Assembly (NCBI GenBank): GCA_016648135.1
Contig: JADDOH010023053.1
Location: forward strand, 1 to 64,000
DNA from: Agrypnia vestita
Taxonomy: Eukaryota; Arthropoda; Insecta; Trichoptera; Phryganeidae
Length of the DNA stretch: 64,000 nt
Direction of reading: 5' to 3'
Shown: positions 1 to 11,630 of the stretch, in pieces
Layout of the letters: every line of letters begins with the position of its first letter
How positions within the stretch are numbered: position 1 is the stretch's first letter
Program-made: the position numbers and the translations under genes
The notes under the pieces: generated by a model
Databases searched by the model: none
Seen by the model: the letters and a program-made list of their open reading frames with translations, nothing else
What the model was told of the DNA's origin: nothing

Positions 1-1090
1 TTTACCGTGCTGTATGCACACTGTGAAAGAAAAGTTTAAATTTTATCGCTTTTGGTCAATTTTGTGAGAAGCACATAACGCTAATTTTCTCACTTGGACC
101 AGCAAATTTCTTACTAGGACCGCAAAAAATTTTGAATTTTTTTTATCACATTGCAAGCAATTGACCGTGCTGGATACACACTGTGAAAGAAAAGTTTAAA
201 TTTTATCGCCTTTGGTCAATTTTGTGAGAAGCACATAACGCTAATTTTCTCACTTGGACCAGCAAATTTCTTACTAGGACCGCAAAAAATTTTGAATTTT
301 TTTATCGTATTGCCAGCAATAGACTGTGCTGGATGCATACTGTGAAAATGAATTATAAATTTTATCGCGTTTGGTCAATTTTGTGAGAAGCACATAACGC
401 TAATTATCTCACTTGGACCAGCAAATGTCTTACTAGGACCGCAAAAAATTTTGAATTTTTTTATCTTATTGCCTGCAGTGGAATGTGCTGGATCCGCACT
501 GTGAAAATGATTTTTAAATTTCATCGAGTTTGATCACAATCTTCAATTTTGTGAGAAGCACATAACGCTAATTTTCTCACTTGGACCAGCAAATTTCTTA
601 CTAGGACCGCAAAAAATTTTGAATTTTTTTATCGTTTTGCCAGCAATAGACCGTGCTGGATGCATACTGTGAAAATGAATTATAAATTTTATCGCGTTTG
701 GTCACAATCTTCAATTTTGTGAGAAGCACATAACGCTAATTTTCTCACTTGGACCAGCAAATTTCTTACTAGGACCGCAAAAAATTTTGAATTTTTTTAG
801 TGCATTGCCTGCAATGGAACGTGGTGGATGCACACTGTGAAAATGAACTTTCAATTTCATCGCGTTTGGTCACAATCTTCAATTTTGTGAGAAGCACATA
901 ACGCTAATTTTCTCACTTGGACCAGCAAATTTCTTACTAGGACCGCAAAAAATTTTGAATTTTTTTATCGTATTGCCAGCAATAGACCGTGTTGGATGCA
1001 TACTGTGAAAATGAATTTTAAATTTTATCGCGTTTGGTCAATTTTGTGAGAAGCACATAACGCTAATTTTCTCACTTGGACCAGCAAATT
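1..1090. repeat. Satellite array, about 7 units of 160/168 bp
   Basis: Seven head-to-tail units begin near 4, 164, 323, 482, 650, 818 and 986. The first three steps are about 160 bp, the later ones 168 bp because a short block around CACAATCTTC is added before the conserved core. The core runs from TTTGTGAGAAGCACATAACG to the poly-A/T block and is almost invariant, while the segment around CCGTGCTGGATGC varies more. Each unit holds the inverted pair GTGAGAA and TTCTCAC, which can form a hairpin. The array starts outside the window and ends abruptly at 1090 in GC-rich unrelated DNA. Confidence 0.95.
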
Positions 1091-2060
1091 CAAATTCGGC
1101 CCAGGTCAGCATTGGCCGCTCCAGGTTGGTCGGGTGGTCCACGCTGAGGGTGGTGGACCGCTGCCGTCACTGCATTGGACCGCGCCCTTCACGTCAGGGC
1201 GCTGCTGGCTGCATTCACAGTCGCTGCGGGGGAGGGCACCCCTCCTCGGGGTGCCGTCGACTGCGATGGCTGCTCCAGGTTGGCGCCGACTGGTCCTCAT
1301 CTCGGACCATCAGGGGCACCATCCGGGTCGTCGTGGATCATCAGGTCATCAGGATTCTCCCCCCGTGAAGGATCGTGCATCAGTCGGGGCCTCAGGTCGC
1401 CGCTGGCTCTCATAGAAGGCGGCTTCTCTCTCGGCTGCGCTGTGGTGAAGCGAGGCACGGTGAACTGGCTTGAGTACGGCCAGTTGCTCTGCTGTGGTGA
1501 AGCGAAGCTCAGCATTCCGTCTCGACAGGACCAGCTTGTTCCGGACAGAACAAACAAAATATAGGGCGGTCCGCTCAGTCCGCTCCGTCGGCCAAGAAGC
1601 GTAGTAGTGGCCGAAGAAATACAGCACGGGTGTCTCGTGTCAAACAGCATACTTTCGCTGTGATGCGAAACTCGTCATAGAGAAGCGCCGGCCGTCGTCC
1701 AAAATTCTCAGCCAGAGGCGCCGAAGATCGCGGAGGCTGGATCGTAGATTCACTGCAGTAGTCAGGTCCCAGCAGAATTCTCCAATAGGTATCGGGAGAT
1801 AAATAAAATGCAGATGAAAGTGGTCCGACAGCGTTTAAATCACCACGCGTAAGCGTAACAGGTGACCGCTCTACAAAACCTTTTTATTATATAACATTCT
1901 CAGAGATTTACAAGATACGATATGACAGCATGTTACGTAACCCAATCAGAGCGAGCCAAATCTCCCCTCTCTGTCGCCGCGGTTTGAACCGAGACTGGTG
2001 CCATCTCGCGGCGCTTTCTAGGAACTAGACCCGCGAGCGGCCGTACTGATCTCGGTCTGA
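1091..2060. other. GC-rich non-coding block, origin unclear
   Basis: This block is much richer in GC than its flanks and begins exactly where the satellite stops. Several overlapping short open frames exist in all frames, as expected of GC-rich DNA, and none resembles a known protein. A direct repeat is visible (CTGTGGTGAAGCGA near 1440 and 1493). It resembles in composition the GC-rich block at 39700-40350, which looks like the untranslated leader of an LTR retroelement, but I see no clear LTR ends here. Confidence 0.4.
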
Positions 2061-4065
2061 AGACAAAAAATGGTTAATTACAGGTTTTGCATGTATCCCA
2101 CAGGGCTACAAACTATGTCACGTATAGGCCTGACCTTGCATAAGGCCGTGACACAGTTCATCGGACCTGCAGGTCCTACTAATTTATGAAAATGCGTTAA
2201 TTATGTCGACCGTGAAGGGTCGAAGTTAAATCAGGTCATAAAAGTAGGTAATTTAATTGTTACGCGATGCTTTCCATGATTACTGCATAGTACTCGCCCT
2301 AACGAGTATTTTGATACCACTTTCGTCTTTGGACAAAGTGGTTTTTGATACTTATCGCGCTTTTAAGAAAAGTTCAAAAGGTCAATTTTTCTTCCAAGTC
2401 AAAACATGAGCCTATATAGGCATGTGTATACTCTCTGAATAGGTATTTACTTTGCGATCATGATGCAAAAAGATTCATCAAGATCGGATACTTCTGTCAA
2501 AAGTTATTTCTATTTTTGTGATTCCGGCGGAAATTTACCTCAGTGGTGGTCAGATTAAATTCATTAAAAATTAGTGACCAAATGTTTATCGATGTCTTAG
2601 TATTACCAATGGATAGGTATTGACTAGGCGCGTCTTGTAGTAATATTTTCAAGTCTGTCATGTAAATATTACTTGCGCTATATGCCTTCAAAGGGGGCCG
2701 CGGAGAAAACTTTCTCATTTAGCTTTCTCCGGCGTCCCGGTACAACTTTACATGCGTAAAAACACATTAACTTAAGAAGTATTCTTGTTGAGAACACTGT
2801 AAAAAAGGTTTCAGTTTGATTTTAAGTCTGTGAGAGCTGCAATCTCACTTTGATTAATTCCCATAAGATATTCAATTATCAGAAAAAATGTGTTTTTTAC
2901 CATATCACTGCCGATAACTCACTATATCGCGCAGTGTGTGTGTGTGCATTTACTTGTCAACTCTTTATTTTAGGTAAATTTCATAAAATATTTTTGACCA
3001 TGTAATTTCTTCAAAGTGACCGGCAACTGAGTTTGCCGGGATTTTAAAAATGACTTTACTTTCAGTGTTCAACCAAAATGGTTCAGATAATAGGGCAAAC
3101 TTGCGTCTTACGCAAATAAAAATACCTCCCGCTTTCTCTTTTATTGAACAATAAAATGTGACATTCCATTTTTACATACAGTCATGATGCAATTCTGTCA
3201 AGCTCCTGGATTTCAACAAGGAATTCCAAATTCTGAAATCAGAGACATTCATTAGCATTTATAATACAATATTGTGCCAGTATGAAAGACATGTCTGGAT
3301 CACGCTGTACAACACATTTACATGTTCAAAGCGAGGCGTAATTTTACTTTCCGAGAGCATCATTTCTCTCGATTCATCTTTTAATTGCGAGTTCCAGACC
3401 TGTCGCCCAGGTTACCGACTTAGACACGGTATTCACGCCCGACTGGGTCGGGGGTGACCAAGTGCTGATGATGATGATACCCGGTTGTCATGGCAACCAG
3501 GCATCAATGCTCTTTACATGTGGAATAAAATCACCTCCCGCTCTCTCTCCTCAACTTGGAGCAATGAAATGCGACATTTTTATTACATACAACTGTGATT
3601 CAGTCTCATTGAGATCTCTGAAACAATTCAATAAATTCCATAATTTTAGAAACTCTGAAAATCTGAAAATTAAGATTTTCATATAACATTTCTCAGTAAA
3701 AAACATATACATTTCAGCCCATGTCGCGTACGCATTTTTATTGCTCCCAGCGAGATGTGATTTTATGAAGCTACTTCCTTCCAATTCGCTTCCCCCCTTC
3801 TCGGTTGCCGCCGCCTGACGCCGAGACACGTATAAGGACAACCACCGCAGCCGAGAACTCGCGCGCTGTCCTCGGCACGGTACCCATCCCCAACCGGGTC
3901 ACGGCGATCGGTGTTGGCCCTGAAAGGGGCCTTTGCTCTGCTTCATTCACATCAGAAATTTCTACCATTTATATGACGTGATTACGTCAACTACAGAACT
4001 CGAAAGTTCGGTTGCCTGACGGTAGGCGCAGGCTTTGTCCTGTCCGTAACAGTGTGTATAAAAAA
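2061..4065. other. Repeat-rich intergenic DNA without a recognisable gene
   Basis: No coding region is supported. The segment about 2590-2720 resembles 38830-38945: both carry a TTTTCAAGT.TGTC block followed by TAAATATTA, then a GGGGCGCG/GGGGGCCGCGGAG-type GC patch and a TTTCTC pair. This suggests two copies of one dispersed element. A possible degenerate duplicate links 3120-3240 and 3525-3680 (shared CCTCCCGCT.TCTC.T and TGACATT/GCGACATTTTTA.TACA blocks). Confidence 0.4.
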
Positions 4066-4345
4066 ATATATTAGGTACACATCATTACATGTGTACAGGG
4101 TTATTTGGAAAACATTGATAACCTCGCAGGACTATATTCCTGCCTTGATTATGAGTCGAAAGCTATCATGACCTATATCAATAGTTATGGAGATATGCGA
4201 CATCAAAGTTTGAATTTTTCAATATGTCTGACTTATTTTTTGTAAAACGTTGGACTATCACTACACTAACTCAAATCGATTACGAAAAATTCATTCGTTT
4301 CAATACAAATTAAATAAAATGATAAAAACCTTTACATTTATTTAT
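4066..4345. repeat. Left arm of the ACAGGGTTATTTG foldback family
   Basis: From the GTGTACAGGGTTATTTGGAA start to AATGATAAAAACC, this matches one arm of the large palindromic element best preserved at 55001-55526, with the same ordered blocks: CTCGCAGGACTATATTCCTG, GAGTCGAAA, AATAGTTATGGAGATATG, TTTCTGACTTATTTTTTG and AATAAAATGATAAAAACC. The second arm is absent, so this is a half element. Related partial arms are at 41430-41815, 47090-47460, 50990-51315 and the window's right edge. Confidence 0.75.
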
Positions 4346-4503
4346 TATCTATAAATTTTAAATAAATACATAATTTAAAAATACTTTACATTTGAGATGT
4401 TATCTAGAAATTTATTGAAGAAAGTCAGGCTTTCACTTTGTGGTGACATTATTAATAAATAAATATATCTGTATTATTTGTCAACTTTAGTTTAAGGCTC
4501 AAT

Positions 4504-4531
4504 CTGAGAAAAGGAACATTGTTCCCGAAAC
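4504..4531 (+). ncRNA. Decayed hammerhead-like motif
   Basis: CTGAGAA is followed by a perfect 5-bp hairpin (GGAAC, loop ATT, GTTCC) and GAAAC. The layout matches a hammerhead core with stem II, but the conserved CTGANGA strand has an A where G is required, so it is probably inactive. An AATAAAAAGTGGTGTAAAC block just downstream resembles the block flanking the palindrome at 42288-42567, so the same element family is likely. Confidence 0.35.
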
Positions 4532-5317
4532 ATGTAAAAAACCAATAAAAAGTGGTGTAAACAAAATTATAATAGATTTATTTTTTTATCTATAAAGTTG
4601 AAAATATGTAATTTTTAATAAAAATTAATTAAACCTAAATTCAAGATTATGTTACATATATAATAATTAATGTTGGACTCCTGAATAAGGACCATAGTTA
4701 GGTATAGAAAATTTTATTCCCTACAAGTTTGTTTATCATTTATATGCTAAAGTTGAAAAGCAACGAAATAACACAATAATTACATTTTACCATCCCTTTT
4801 CAGGTAGATATAAGAAGTCGAGATCGATCGAATAAAATATTGATTTTAGAAAAATATCTAGCCGGCCTGTTAATTAATAATAGTTCAATTAAAAATAAAA
4901 TAATTAAACAGAATTGTTTTATTTTATACAGCGTCGCAAAATTGGGAATTCACCGAAACGTTGCACGTGCACATCGCAAAAAATCAAGTAAAAAATAATA
5001 GATAATAGCTTATTAAGCCTATCTCTCCCTACGCATGCATTCAAATTTCAAATCTCTGTCATAGTTCGTGTACACAGATCTGCACTCTATGATCGTGTAC
5101 TTTAGAGTTGAAATGAAATTACCCGTCGAGCCGTCTATGGCGTCTACAAGTCGACAGCGAGAGATGAGAGAGAAATAAACGGAGACGTTTTGTCTTGCTC
5201 TCGCTCGTTGCTTTGCATTACGTTGAATCTCGAATCGTCCACCATCCACGGCGTCCGCCGTCCACCGTCTACGACTTCAACTAGTCCATGCGATAAACGT
5301 AAACCGTCGACGCGTCG
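4532..5317. other. AT-rich spacer, no gene seen
   Basis: No coding feature is supported. Near 5268-5350 a short direct repeat (TTCAACTAGTCC) occurs twice in a more GC-rich, CGTC-rich patch that ends where LINE homology begins. Confidence 0.4.
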
Positions 5318-5866
5318 ATGCAACGTCAACGGTTGATTTCAACTAGTCCGTCCATTCAACGCCCATCCCTAGTAGATATTGTATCCCTCAGGTCTATATA
5401 TTGTTCCATCACTCAATTCCTATTATCCTATGGCATAATTGGATGGGGAGGGTGTGTCAAATCAGTCATGGATCCGCTGACAAAATCACAAAAATGCGTC
5501 ATGCGTATAATCACCAAGAAATCGAGAATGTTTCCTTCAGATGATTTGTTTGGAATATTTAACATTCTTGACCCGAGACAATTATACCTTAAAACCATAC
5601 TTATAAAATTCCGCAAGGACAAGGTAAATTTTAAGCGTACACAACAAACACGGGTTACAAGGCTGGCAAATACAATTAATTTAGAGGTACCTAAAAGGAA
5701 AACGTCTTTTGGGCAAAGACAATTTAATTTCACTGCCCCGCTTGTTTTTAACAAGTTACCTAATGAAACTAAAGAAATAATTCTACACAAACATTTTAAA
5801 CATCATATTATTGAGTTTATAAAAATATCAGGTAGAAGGTATGCTGAAGAAGTGATCCGCCCTTGA
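5318..5866 (+). pseudogene. LINE reverse transcriptase, C-terminal fragment
   Basis: An open frame of 182 codons whose part from about 5388 onward has the layout of the region after the RT domain of Jockey/CR1-like non-LTR retrotransposons: an IYCSITQFLLSYGIIGWGG block (the usual iY.s...s.l.YGi..WG), then QKCVMRIIT, then a basic tail with PLVFNKLPNE (the lfN.LP.e motif). No endonuclease or catalytic RT motifs are present, so the copy is 5' truncated, as is usual for LINEs. The first 20 or so codons look like chance read-through of the flanking DNA. It ends with TGA and is followed by a LINE-type 3' tail. Confidence 0.8.
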
Positions 5867-6214
5867 CCTCCGAATTGGCAAAAACTGATTTATATAATTT
5901 AAAGTATACTGTAATATAATATTTATTTTTGTAACTACTTAAATTCTTATCTTAACTTTGTATGTGTATTTTCTTTTCTTTTCTTTTCTCTTAGATTTAG
6001 GTAGTCCTATGATTTACTTTAAATTCTTATCTTGATTTTGTATGTATATTTTCTTTTCTTTTTATTTTCTTTTAGATTTAGATTCATTAATTGTCATTTT
6101 TTATTACTACATAAAGAATAACTGCCACAGAACAGGTTTTTACCTAGTGTGGCAGTTATTAGTATCTTGTATTAACTAATGTAAATTTACATAATAAATA
6201 AATAAATAAATAAA
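5867..6214 (+). repeat. LINE 3' UTR with terminal hairpin and (AATA)n tail
   Basis: The untranslated region contains two near copies of an AAATTCTTATCTT...TTTTCTTTTCTTTT block (5940 and 6021). A perfect 12-bp stem (6118-6129 with 6148-6159, ATAACTGCCACA) encloses an inner AGGT/ACCT stem. The end is an (AATA)n run at about 6192-6214. A 3' hairpin plus a short tandem tail is what target-primed reverse transcription elements usually show. Confidence 0.8.
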
Positions 6215-6348
6215 AGTAAATTGTAAATAAGTTTAAAACAATTGCCACTTCAATTTTCCTTTAATATTTGTGCATAAATAAATATTTTAAATGTGGATAT
6301 TGATGCGTTGCTACCAAATAGTGCACATTACTGCTTTTGCTAATTATT

Positions 6349-6835
6349 GCGATACTTCAAATTCACAAAATGTGTGTCAATAATAGAACATTTGGATGTT
6401 TTAGTAATAGACCGAGATCAGCTGGAAATATTTTGATACCTAAATGTAATACTAGCACAGCCCAACACCATTTCTCCTATCAAGGAGTATCACTCTTTAA
6501 TGGTTTTCCCAATGAAATGAAGACGGAAAAAAATTATAGAAAATTCAAAACTCAATTGAAAAATCTTCTACAAAAAACCATCACAATAACGCAATGAAAA
6601 AATCTTATCAAAAACAATCTATATATACATAAGTTTAAATGTTATTACAATACCTTCTTAATTATTAATTTTTATAACTTAACTTAATGTTTCCTTGTGT
6701 CTATCTTATTTTCTTAATCTAATATCTTACATTTTTGTATTCTTGTATTGTTTATATTTTAGTTACTTAATTTAATGTCTTAATTTTTATAACTTTATAA
6801 CTTATTGTGCCCGCTAACTTTCGAAAGTAGTGACA
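6349..6835 (+). pseudogene. Second LINE C-terminal fragment with 3' UTR
   Basis: The frame ending at the TGA of 6595-6597 carries SYQGVSLFNGFPNEMK, the lfN.LP.e motif of the C-terminal tail of LINE ORF2, then a FKTQLKNLLQK-like basic end. The upstream RT is lost. The AT-rich 3' UTR (6637-6790, TTACAATACCTTCTTAATT onward) is repeated at 10776-10915, which shows that the family has at least two copies here. The 3' limit is uncertain. Confidence 0.65.
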
Positions 6836-7826
6836 TCCAGTCAGACTTGACTATTGTAGGTACAGATGGCGGACGGTTTGGTGTTTGTTGCTGAAGACAC
6901 ATATTTTTTGTTACTTTTTATTTTGATTTAAGTTTCCAATACAAGTCATTATCTATGTACTTTTAAATTTCACACAGAAAAAGAAGGAAGTCAAAATCGT
7001 TGTTAGAGTTTAAAATTCAGTACATTATAAATTAGTACCTAATCCTCGATAACTACATTCAAATTTCTTTGTACATATATTGCCTTTGCTTTTGTACCCC
7101 ACATATAAATCATTGTTTTCTCTGACACATGCGGATGTAGAGTAGTTACTTATCTGCTGTAAATACGATAGTTCCTCTTCATAATTGTGCACAAAGGAAA
7201 ATCACTCATTAAAAGGATTTATTCAAAAATAAATACTTTTATCAATAATAGCCCGGAAGTAGCAATATTTGTTGCCTAATGAGGACTCAATCTCCTTGAT
7301 AAATTCAGAGATTGATAATGCATAATGTCATTTTTAATATGCATACCAAAAAAAACTTTCATACCTATGAACTTTATATACCTACATATATAAATATACT
7401 TCCAAACATATGAAAATATAGCTTTGTCTCTATGAAACTTCTATAATATATTTTGATTAATGATGTCCCCCTGGAGATAAAATGCAGTATTGTGTTCTTG
7501 AAAATTTTTTACATACTCAAAATATTCTGAATATAAAAAACGGGTCTAAAAAGGAGTTAAAAATTGAATTAATTTTCAGGGGTATTCTAGTGTACATAAT
7601 GTTTATAATTCGGAAGAATCTCATATACACATATAAAGGATATTGCTTTAAACTTCAATTAAAATATAGATACCTCATTATCAATAGTGACATCTGTATT
7701 GGGATATGAGAATGAAAAAAAGCTATGGACTGCAGGTGGCGGTAGTAAAAATGCTTATCAAAAAAATACTTAAGACAGATAAATATGAATGTTTTACATG
7801 TTTTCCTTATATAAATAAGTGAATAT
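6836..7826. other. AT-rich spacer with one dispersed repeat
   Basis: No gene is recognised. The segment 7453-7550 (TTGATTAATGATGTCC, then TGTTCTTGAAAATTT, then CAAAATATTCTGAATAT) recurs in degenerate form at 54535-54615, so it is a piece of a dispersed repeat. Confidence 0.45.
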
Positions 7827-8057
7827 ATCGAAGGTCCTTACGTTTGCTGTCGAATCTGCAAAAATTTGATTTAAGTTTAACTATCCAATTTACTCTACAT
7901 TGAGGATAATGTAAAACAAAAATTCCATAACACATGCTTTTATTCAAACGAAAATTCAACAAAATATATCATAAGTACATTGGATAGAATATTAGATAGT
8001 TAAGGGAAAATCAATATTTTGCTAATTTGATGGCAGGCTGACGCAGGGACCTTCGAT
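7827..8057. repeat. MITE-like inverted-repeat element, about 230 bp
   Basis: The ends are inverted copies of ATCGAAGGTCC (7827-7837 and 8047-8057). Similarity continues inwards through a TGC.GTC....TGCAAAA..TTGATTT block and an AACTAT.CAAT block, so the arms are long but diverged. A further arm-like relative lies at 57808-58020 (TATCGACGGCCCCTAC, TCTGCAAAAACATCGATTTT, AACTATCCAATTTA). No coding capacity. Confidence 0.7.
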
Positions 8058-8641
8058 GTCACATTTTCATAATATATAATAATAATTTTGTAATAATAAT
8101 AAGTTTTTCATTACTTTCTTATTCTGTATTGTGATACATTTCGACTGCTAAACTAGGGATTATCTATTTGATGGCAGTCGACGCTTTACAGAAAAGAATA
8201 TTCAAAGCAAAAATATGCAGAGCAACAAAGAATTCATGTTATACTTTAATACGCATTACAAGATTTTTTTAAATTAATAAATAAAATATGAATATTAATA
8301 ATATAATGAGAAAAGAAGCAGAAATACAGAGTTATCAGGACAGAAAATACTCATACAAGTTAAAAAAGAACAGATTTAAATTTGATAAAATAATTAAAAA
8401 CAGAAATACGGAATTATCAGTAAAGGAAATATAGGTACAAAACCAATGTTGAAGATGAAACGGATACGTACGTTTTGAAGGCGTTCCAGTTTGTTGAGAC
8501 TCTCTACATAAATTGAATTTTTTTTGGCTAAATTGCGACACATTTCATATGAAACTAGCGGTCACATGGCACACTCCACCAGGCCGTAAAAAGCATTGCA
8601 CGTGTGACTACTGATCTCAGGGGACGTCTTGCGTATAAGTA

Positions 8642-8953
8642 TTATAGTTGCAACATCTCCCCAATCCATGTGGTGAACGCAGAAACCCTTGTGAACACTG
8701 AAGGGTAACTCATACTTCCACACTTGTAGCTCCAGGAAGACAGTCCGTGCAGCTTACCTGCCACCACCAGCAGCGCTTCCTGGTCTCTTTCACAACAATT
8801 ACTTAAGTTAATAATGAGTCCGGAGTTTGATATATATTGAAAGCAGACCATATTATCTGTTACCAACTGCTTGTCTGAAGAATGTTTACTGTATATGGCA
8901 TTGCACTCAGAGATTTTCTTCAATTTTGGTTCAATTGATAGTAACACCGTTTC
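8642..8953 (-). CDS. Trypsin-like serine protease homologue, last exon
   Basis: The reverse strand has a polypyrimidine stretch and AG acceptor at 8955-8954, then an open frame to the TAA at 8642-8644. The translation has the order expected of the C-terminal third of S1 family proteases: a Cys (ISECN), DNMVCFQ, a double Cys, HGLSSWSYKCG, then PSVFTRVSAFTTWI at the C terminus. The segment where GDSGGP should stand reads CERDQEAL: the aspartate is kept but the catalytic Ser is Gln and the oxyanion glycines are gone. It is therefore either a catalytically dead serine protease homologue or a pseudogene exon. Middle exons with the His and Asp were not found. The signal-peptide exon at 12811-12859 is on the same strand and could be its first exon. 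Confidence 0.75.
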   Translation of the reverse strand, partial: ETVLLSIEPKLKKISECNAIYSKHSSDKQLVTDNMVCFQYISNSGLIINLSNCCERDQEALLVVAGKLHGLSSWSYKCGSMSYPSVFTRVSAFTTWIGEMLQL

Positions 8954-10769
8954 CTGAAAACATTGAAGTAAAACATATTAAATTCTTCATCAAAGTTACG
9001 TGAAAAAATGTTACCAACTGAAGATGGAAACGGCAAATGAAGTTTCGAAGAGACAAAGCAATCAAATGAGCCACGGTACCTTAAGGCTATCTGCGAATTC
9101 CAGTGAGTTCGCTGCAGCGGCACACGCATCGGGCGTTAAGTGTTATAGTTTTCAGGATACTTGAGCTTTGCCCGTCGTTTCGACGGATGATTAGCTTGAC
9201 CGTTAGTTTTTTTGTTTGAGTGTGCGTGTATATTTTTGACGTAAGTTTTGTTTGTTATAGATTTTTACTATATCTTCATTAAATAATGATGCGATATCGA
9301 AGTTAGTAAACCAAGAGTATAGTTCCGAAGACCAAGATGATGCGTCCAACAGTGAGACGGAAAACTTTGTACTGCAAGACGATGTACGAAGTGACGAAAA
9401 TCATGAGCCATCTAATTCAGAAGGAAGTCAAGTTAGTACACCTCGAGACTTGTCCCCAACTGTGGAGTAAGTTCTTACAAGAAACTCCAGTACACTTCCA
9501 GATTCCTCTTCCAGAACATACGTGGTAAAAACCGATTTATTTAGTCTACCACCGGGCTAGAAATTAATTCCACGCAAAGAATTTACGAGAACACTGCGTT
9601 TTCGACTTGTGTAGCATTAAATAAGGGCAAGATTGGTAAAAACAACAATGCCTATGCAAAAGTGAAAGATAAAACAATTTCTTCCGACAAAAAAGTATTG
9701 TTCGAGGTCTAAGTAAATTTCTTCTCCTGTTAAGAATATACTGTCAGAAAAGCCTGTGCCACCCTTCATAATATTGTACATTTCGACACTTTGTATGTAA
9801 AATTTCGAAAATATAAAAAAAAAGTTTTATTGACAGATGTCAATTAAAACGCGCAGTGCGCACGAGCGTATTTGACCGAGAGTTTGAACTCATATTTCCG
9901 CTCAGAATTTTCTGACAGATTTCGCTTATTCTATTTTTGGAAAAAGTGACTAAAAACTTGAGTTTAAACTCTACCGTGACTTTGATCCAACTTGAAACAA
10001 CCAGGCCTAAGTGATTGTGCATTATACCGGGTGTCAAAAATATTTTTAAAAAATGCAAACTTTGATGTCGCTGGTCTCCGTAACTGTCTAAAGAATATTT
10101 TCTAGTCTCCCCCGATGTTTTTGCTATTAGCTTTCAGACACCTGCATATCTTATCATTCAATTCATAATCAATTATATCATTGGTAATTTATCGAAAAAA
10201 TATTATTATTACAATGTATCAATTTTCTTAACGTTTAGTAGACAAACTCAAACTACGTGAATTTTCAATATTCCTTTTACTTAATACAAACGTAGTACAT
10301 GTAATAATCATACAGTGTGTCCAAGTGAATCTACTTAAAAAAATGTCTAGAACGTTCCCTGTCAGGAACGAAGTTCCTTACGCCTTTTCTTCAATTCCCA
10401 ATGTCATTCCATATGGAGATCTAGATTGTTTATATTTGCATAATTTCATTACGTAAGGAAACGTTATGTTGAAGTTGTTTTTCTATTTTTTTCTCATTCG
10501 ATACTCTTTTTGACGCTGAGCATATGATTTCACCATTATTCTCTGTAACGTATGTATCGTAAACATTCGAATTACATAAAACATATATAAACATTAAAAA
10601 ATACTCGTATGATATTTATTTAGAAAGAAAGTACAAACAGCAATAATCAAGAGCAAAAAATATAAAAGTATCCCAGTCTATACTACAGTATGGTATAGTT
10701 GGCTGTGGAAGGACCTTTAAGTCTAATATACTACCAGTGGAAATAGTTCAGGGAGTAATTATCAAAGTG
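8954..10769. other. Intron-like or intergenic DNA with a weak transposase remnant
   Basis: This would be intronic if the two protease exons belong together. On the plus strand, 9283-9540 reads through an acidic, Ser-rich segment (SSEDQDDASNSETENF) and then TYVVKTDLFSLPPG, reminiscent of the acidic N-terminus and early TY..KD....PP motif of piggyBac-like transposases. The reading is broken by stops and the resemblance is weak. No middle exon of the protease could be placed with confidence between 9000 and 9130. Confidence 0.3.
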
Positions 10770-10915
10770 TTTTTACAATACCTTCTTAATTTTTAATTTT
10801 TATAACTTAATTTAACGTTTCCTTGTATATATCTTATTTACTTTATCTGATGCCTTAAATTTTTATATTCTTGCACTGTTTATATCTTACTTACCTAATT
10901 TAATGTCTTAATTGT
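10770..10915 (+). repeat. LINE 3' UTR copy
   Basis: TTTTTACAATACCTTCTTAA through TTAATGTCTTAATT matches 6637-6790 with scattered substitutions. No coding part remains. It abuts the 29-bp minisatellite, which may have grown from the LINE tail. Confidence 0.7.
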
Positions 10916-11345
10916 AGAATTACAAGCAAGTTTGCTTATGCCTTACAATTACAAGCAAGTTTGCTTATGCCTTACAATTACAAGCAAGTTTGCTTATGCC
11001 TTACAATTACAAGCAAGTTTGCTTATGCTGTACAATTACAAGCAAGTTTGCTTATGCTGTACAATTAAAAGCAAGTTTGCTTGTGCTGTACAATTACAGG
11101 CAACTTTGTTTATGCCCTTCAACACCTGTCTCGATATTAAAATCTGTGTTGAGGCAGGCAAAGTTTACAGTTACAAGCAAGTTTGCTTAAGCTGTGCAAT
11201 TACAAGCAAGTTTACTTATGCCTTACAATTACAAGCAAGTTTGTTTATGCTGTACAATTACAAGCAAGTTTGCTTATGCTATACAATTACAAGCAAGTTT
11301 GCTCATGCTGCACAATTACAGACAACTTTGCTTATGCCGTTCAAC
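10916..11345. repeat. 29-bp minisatellite
   Basis: Roughly thirteen units of ACAAGCAAGTTTGCTTATGC plus TTACAATT. Each contains the palindrome AAGCAA-GT-TTGCTT. As 29 is not a multiple of 3 the three frames rotate through the array, and all plus frames are partly open with a translated period of 29 residues. A non-repeat insert at about 11119-11168 splits the array. I see no reason to call it coding. Confidence 0.95.
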
Positions 11346-11630
11346 ATTTTGTTAAAGAGTATGACTCTTCATTAAGTATCTGAATGGTCTTAGCCCGTAA
11401 ATATAACTCTTCAACATAAAATAGCCAACTGGTGAGGCTGATTCTGTCGCTTCGACAAAAGTTGCCAAGGTGTTAATTTTATTATTTATCTCTATTTAAT
11501 AATACATTTTTACTGCACTTGAATACAAGCCCTAGCTTAAGAAACCGGTGCGGTTTAAAAACAATAAATAGTGGATAAAAGTTAGGAATTGTTTCAATTA
11601 AATCATTAAAATGAAATTCCACCACATGTT

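Noticed and set aside
1106..1650. Several overlapping 60-130-codon open frames in the GC-rich block
   Set aside because: They overlap on both strands in several frames, show no conserved motif and have no splice or start context; open frames of this size are expected at this GC content.
4504..4531. Calling the CTGAGAA...GAAAC hairpin an active hammerhead
   Set aside because: A required core G is replaced, and no NUH cleavage triplet with a pairing stem I is visible, so it is listed only as decayed.
8920..9129. Minus-strand frame with WNSQIALRYRG as a middle protease exon
   Set aside because: The resemblance to the DIALL motif is weak, the aspartate is missing and it overlaps the acceptor of the last exon; no good exon borders were found.
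10932..11375. 147-codon open frame through the 29-bp minisatellite
   Set aside because: The frame is a by-product of a repeat lacking stop codons; the other plus frames are partly open as well and no promoter or homology exists.
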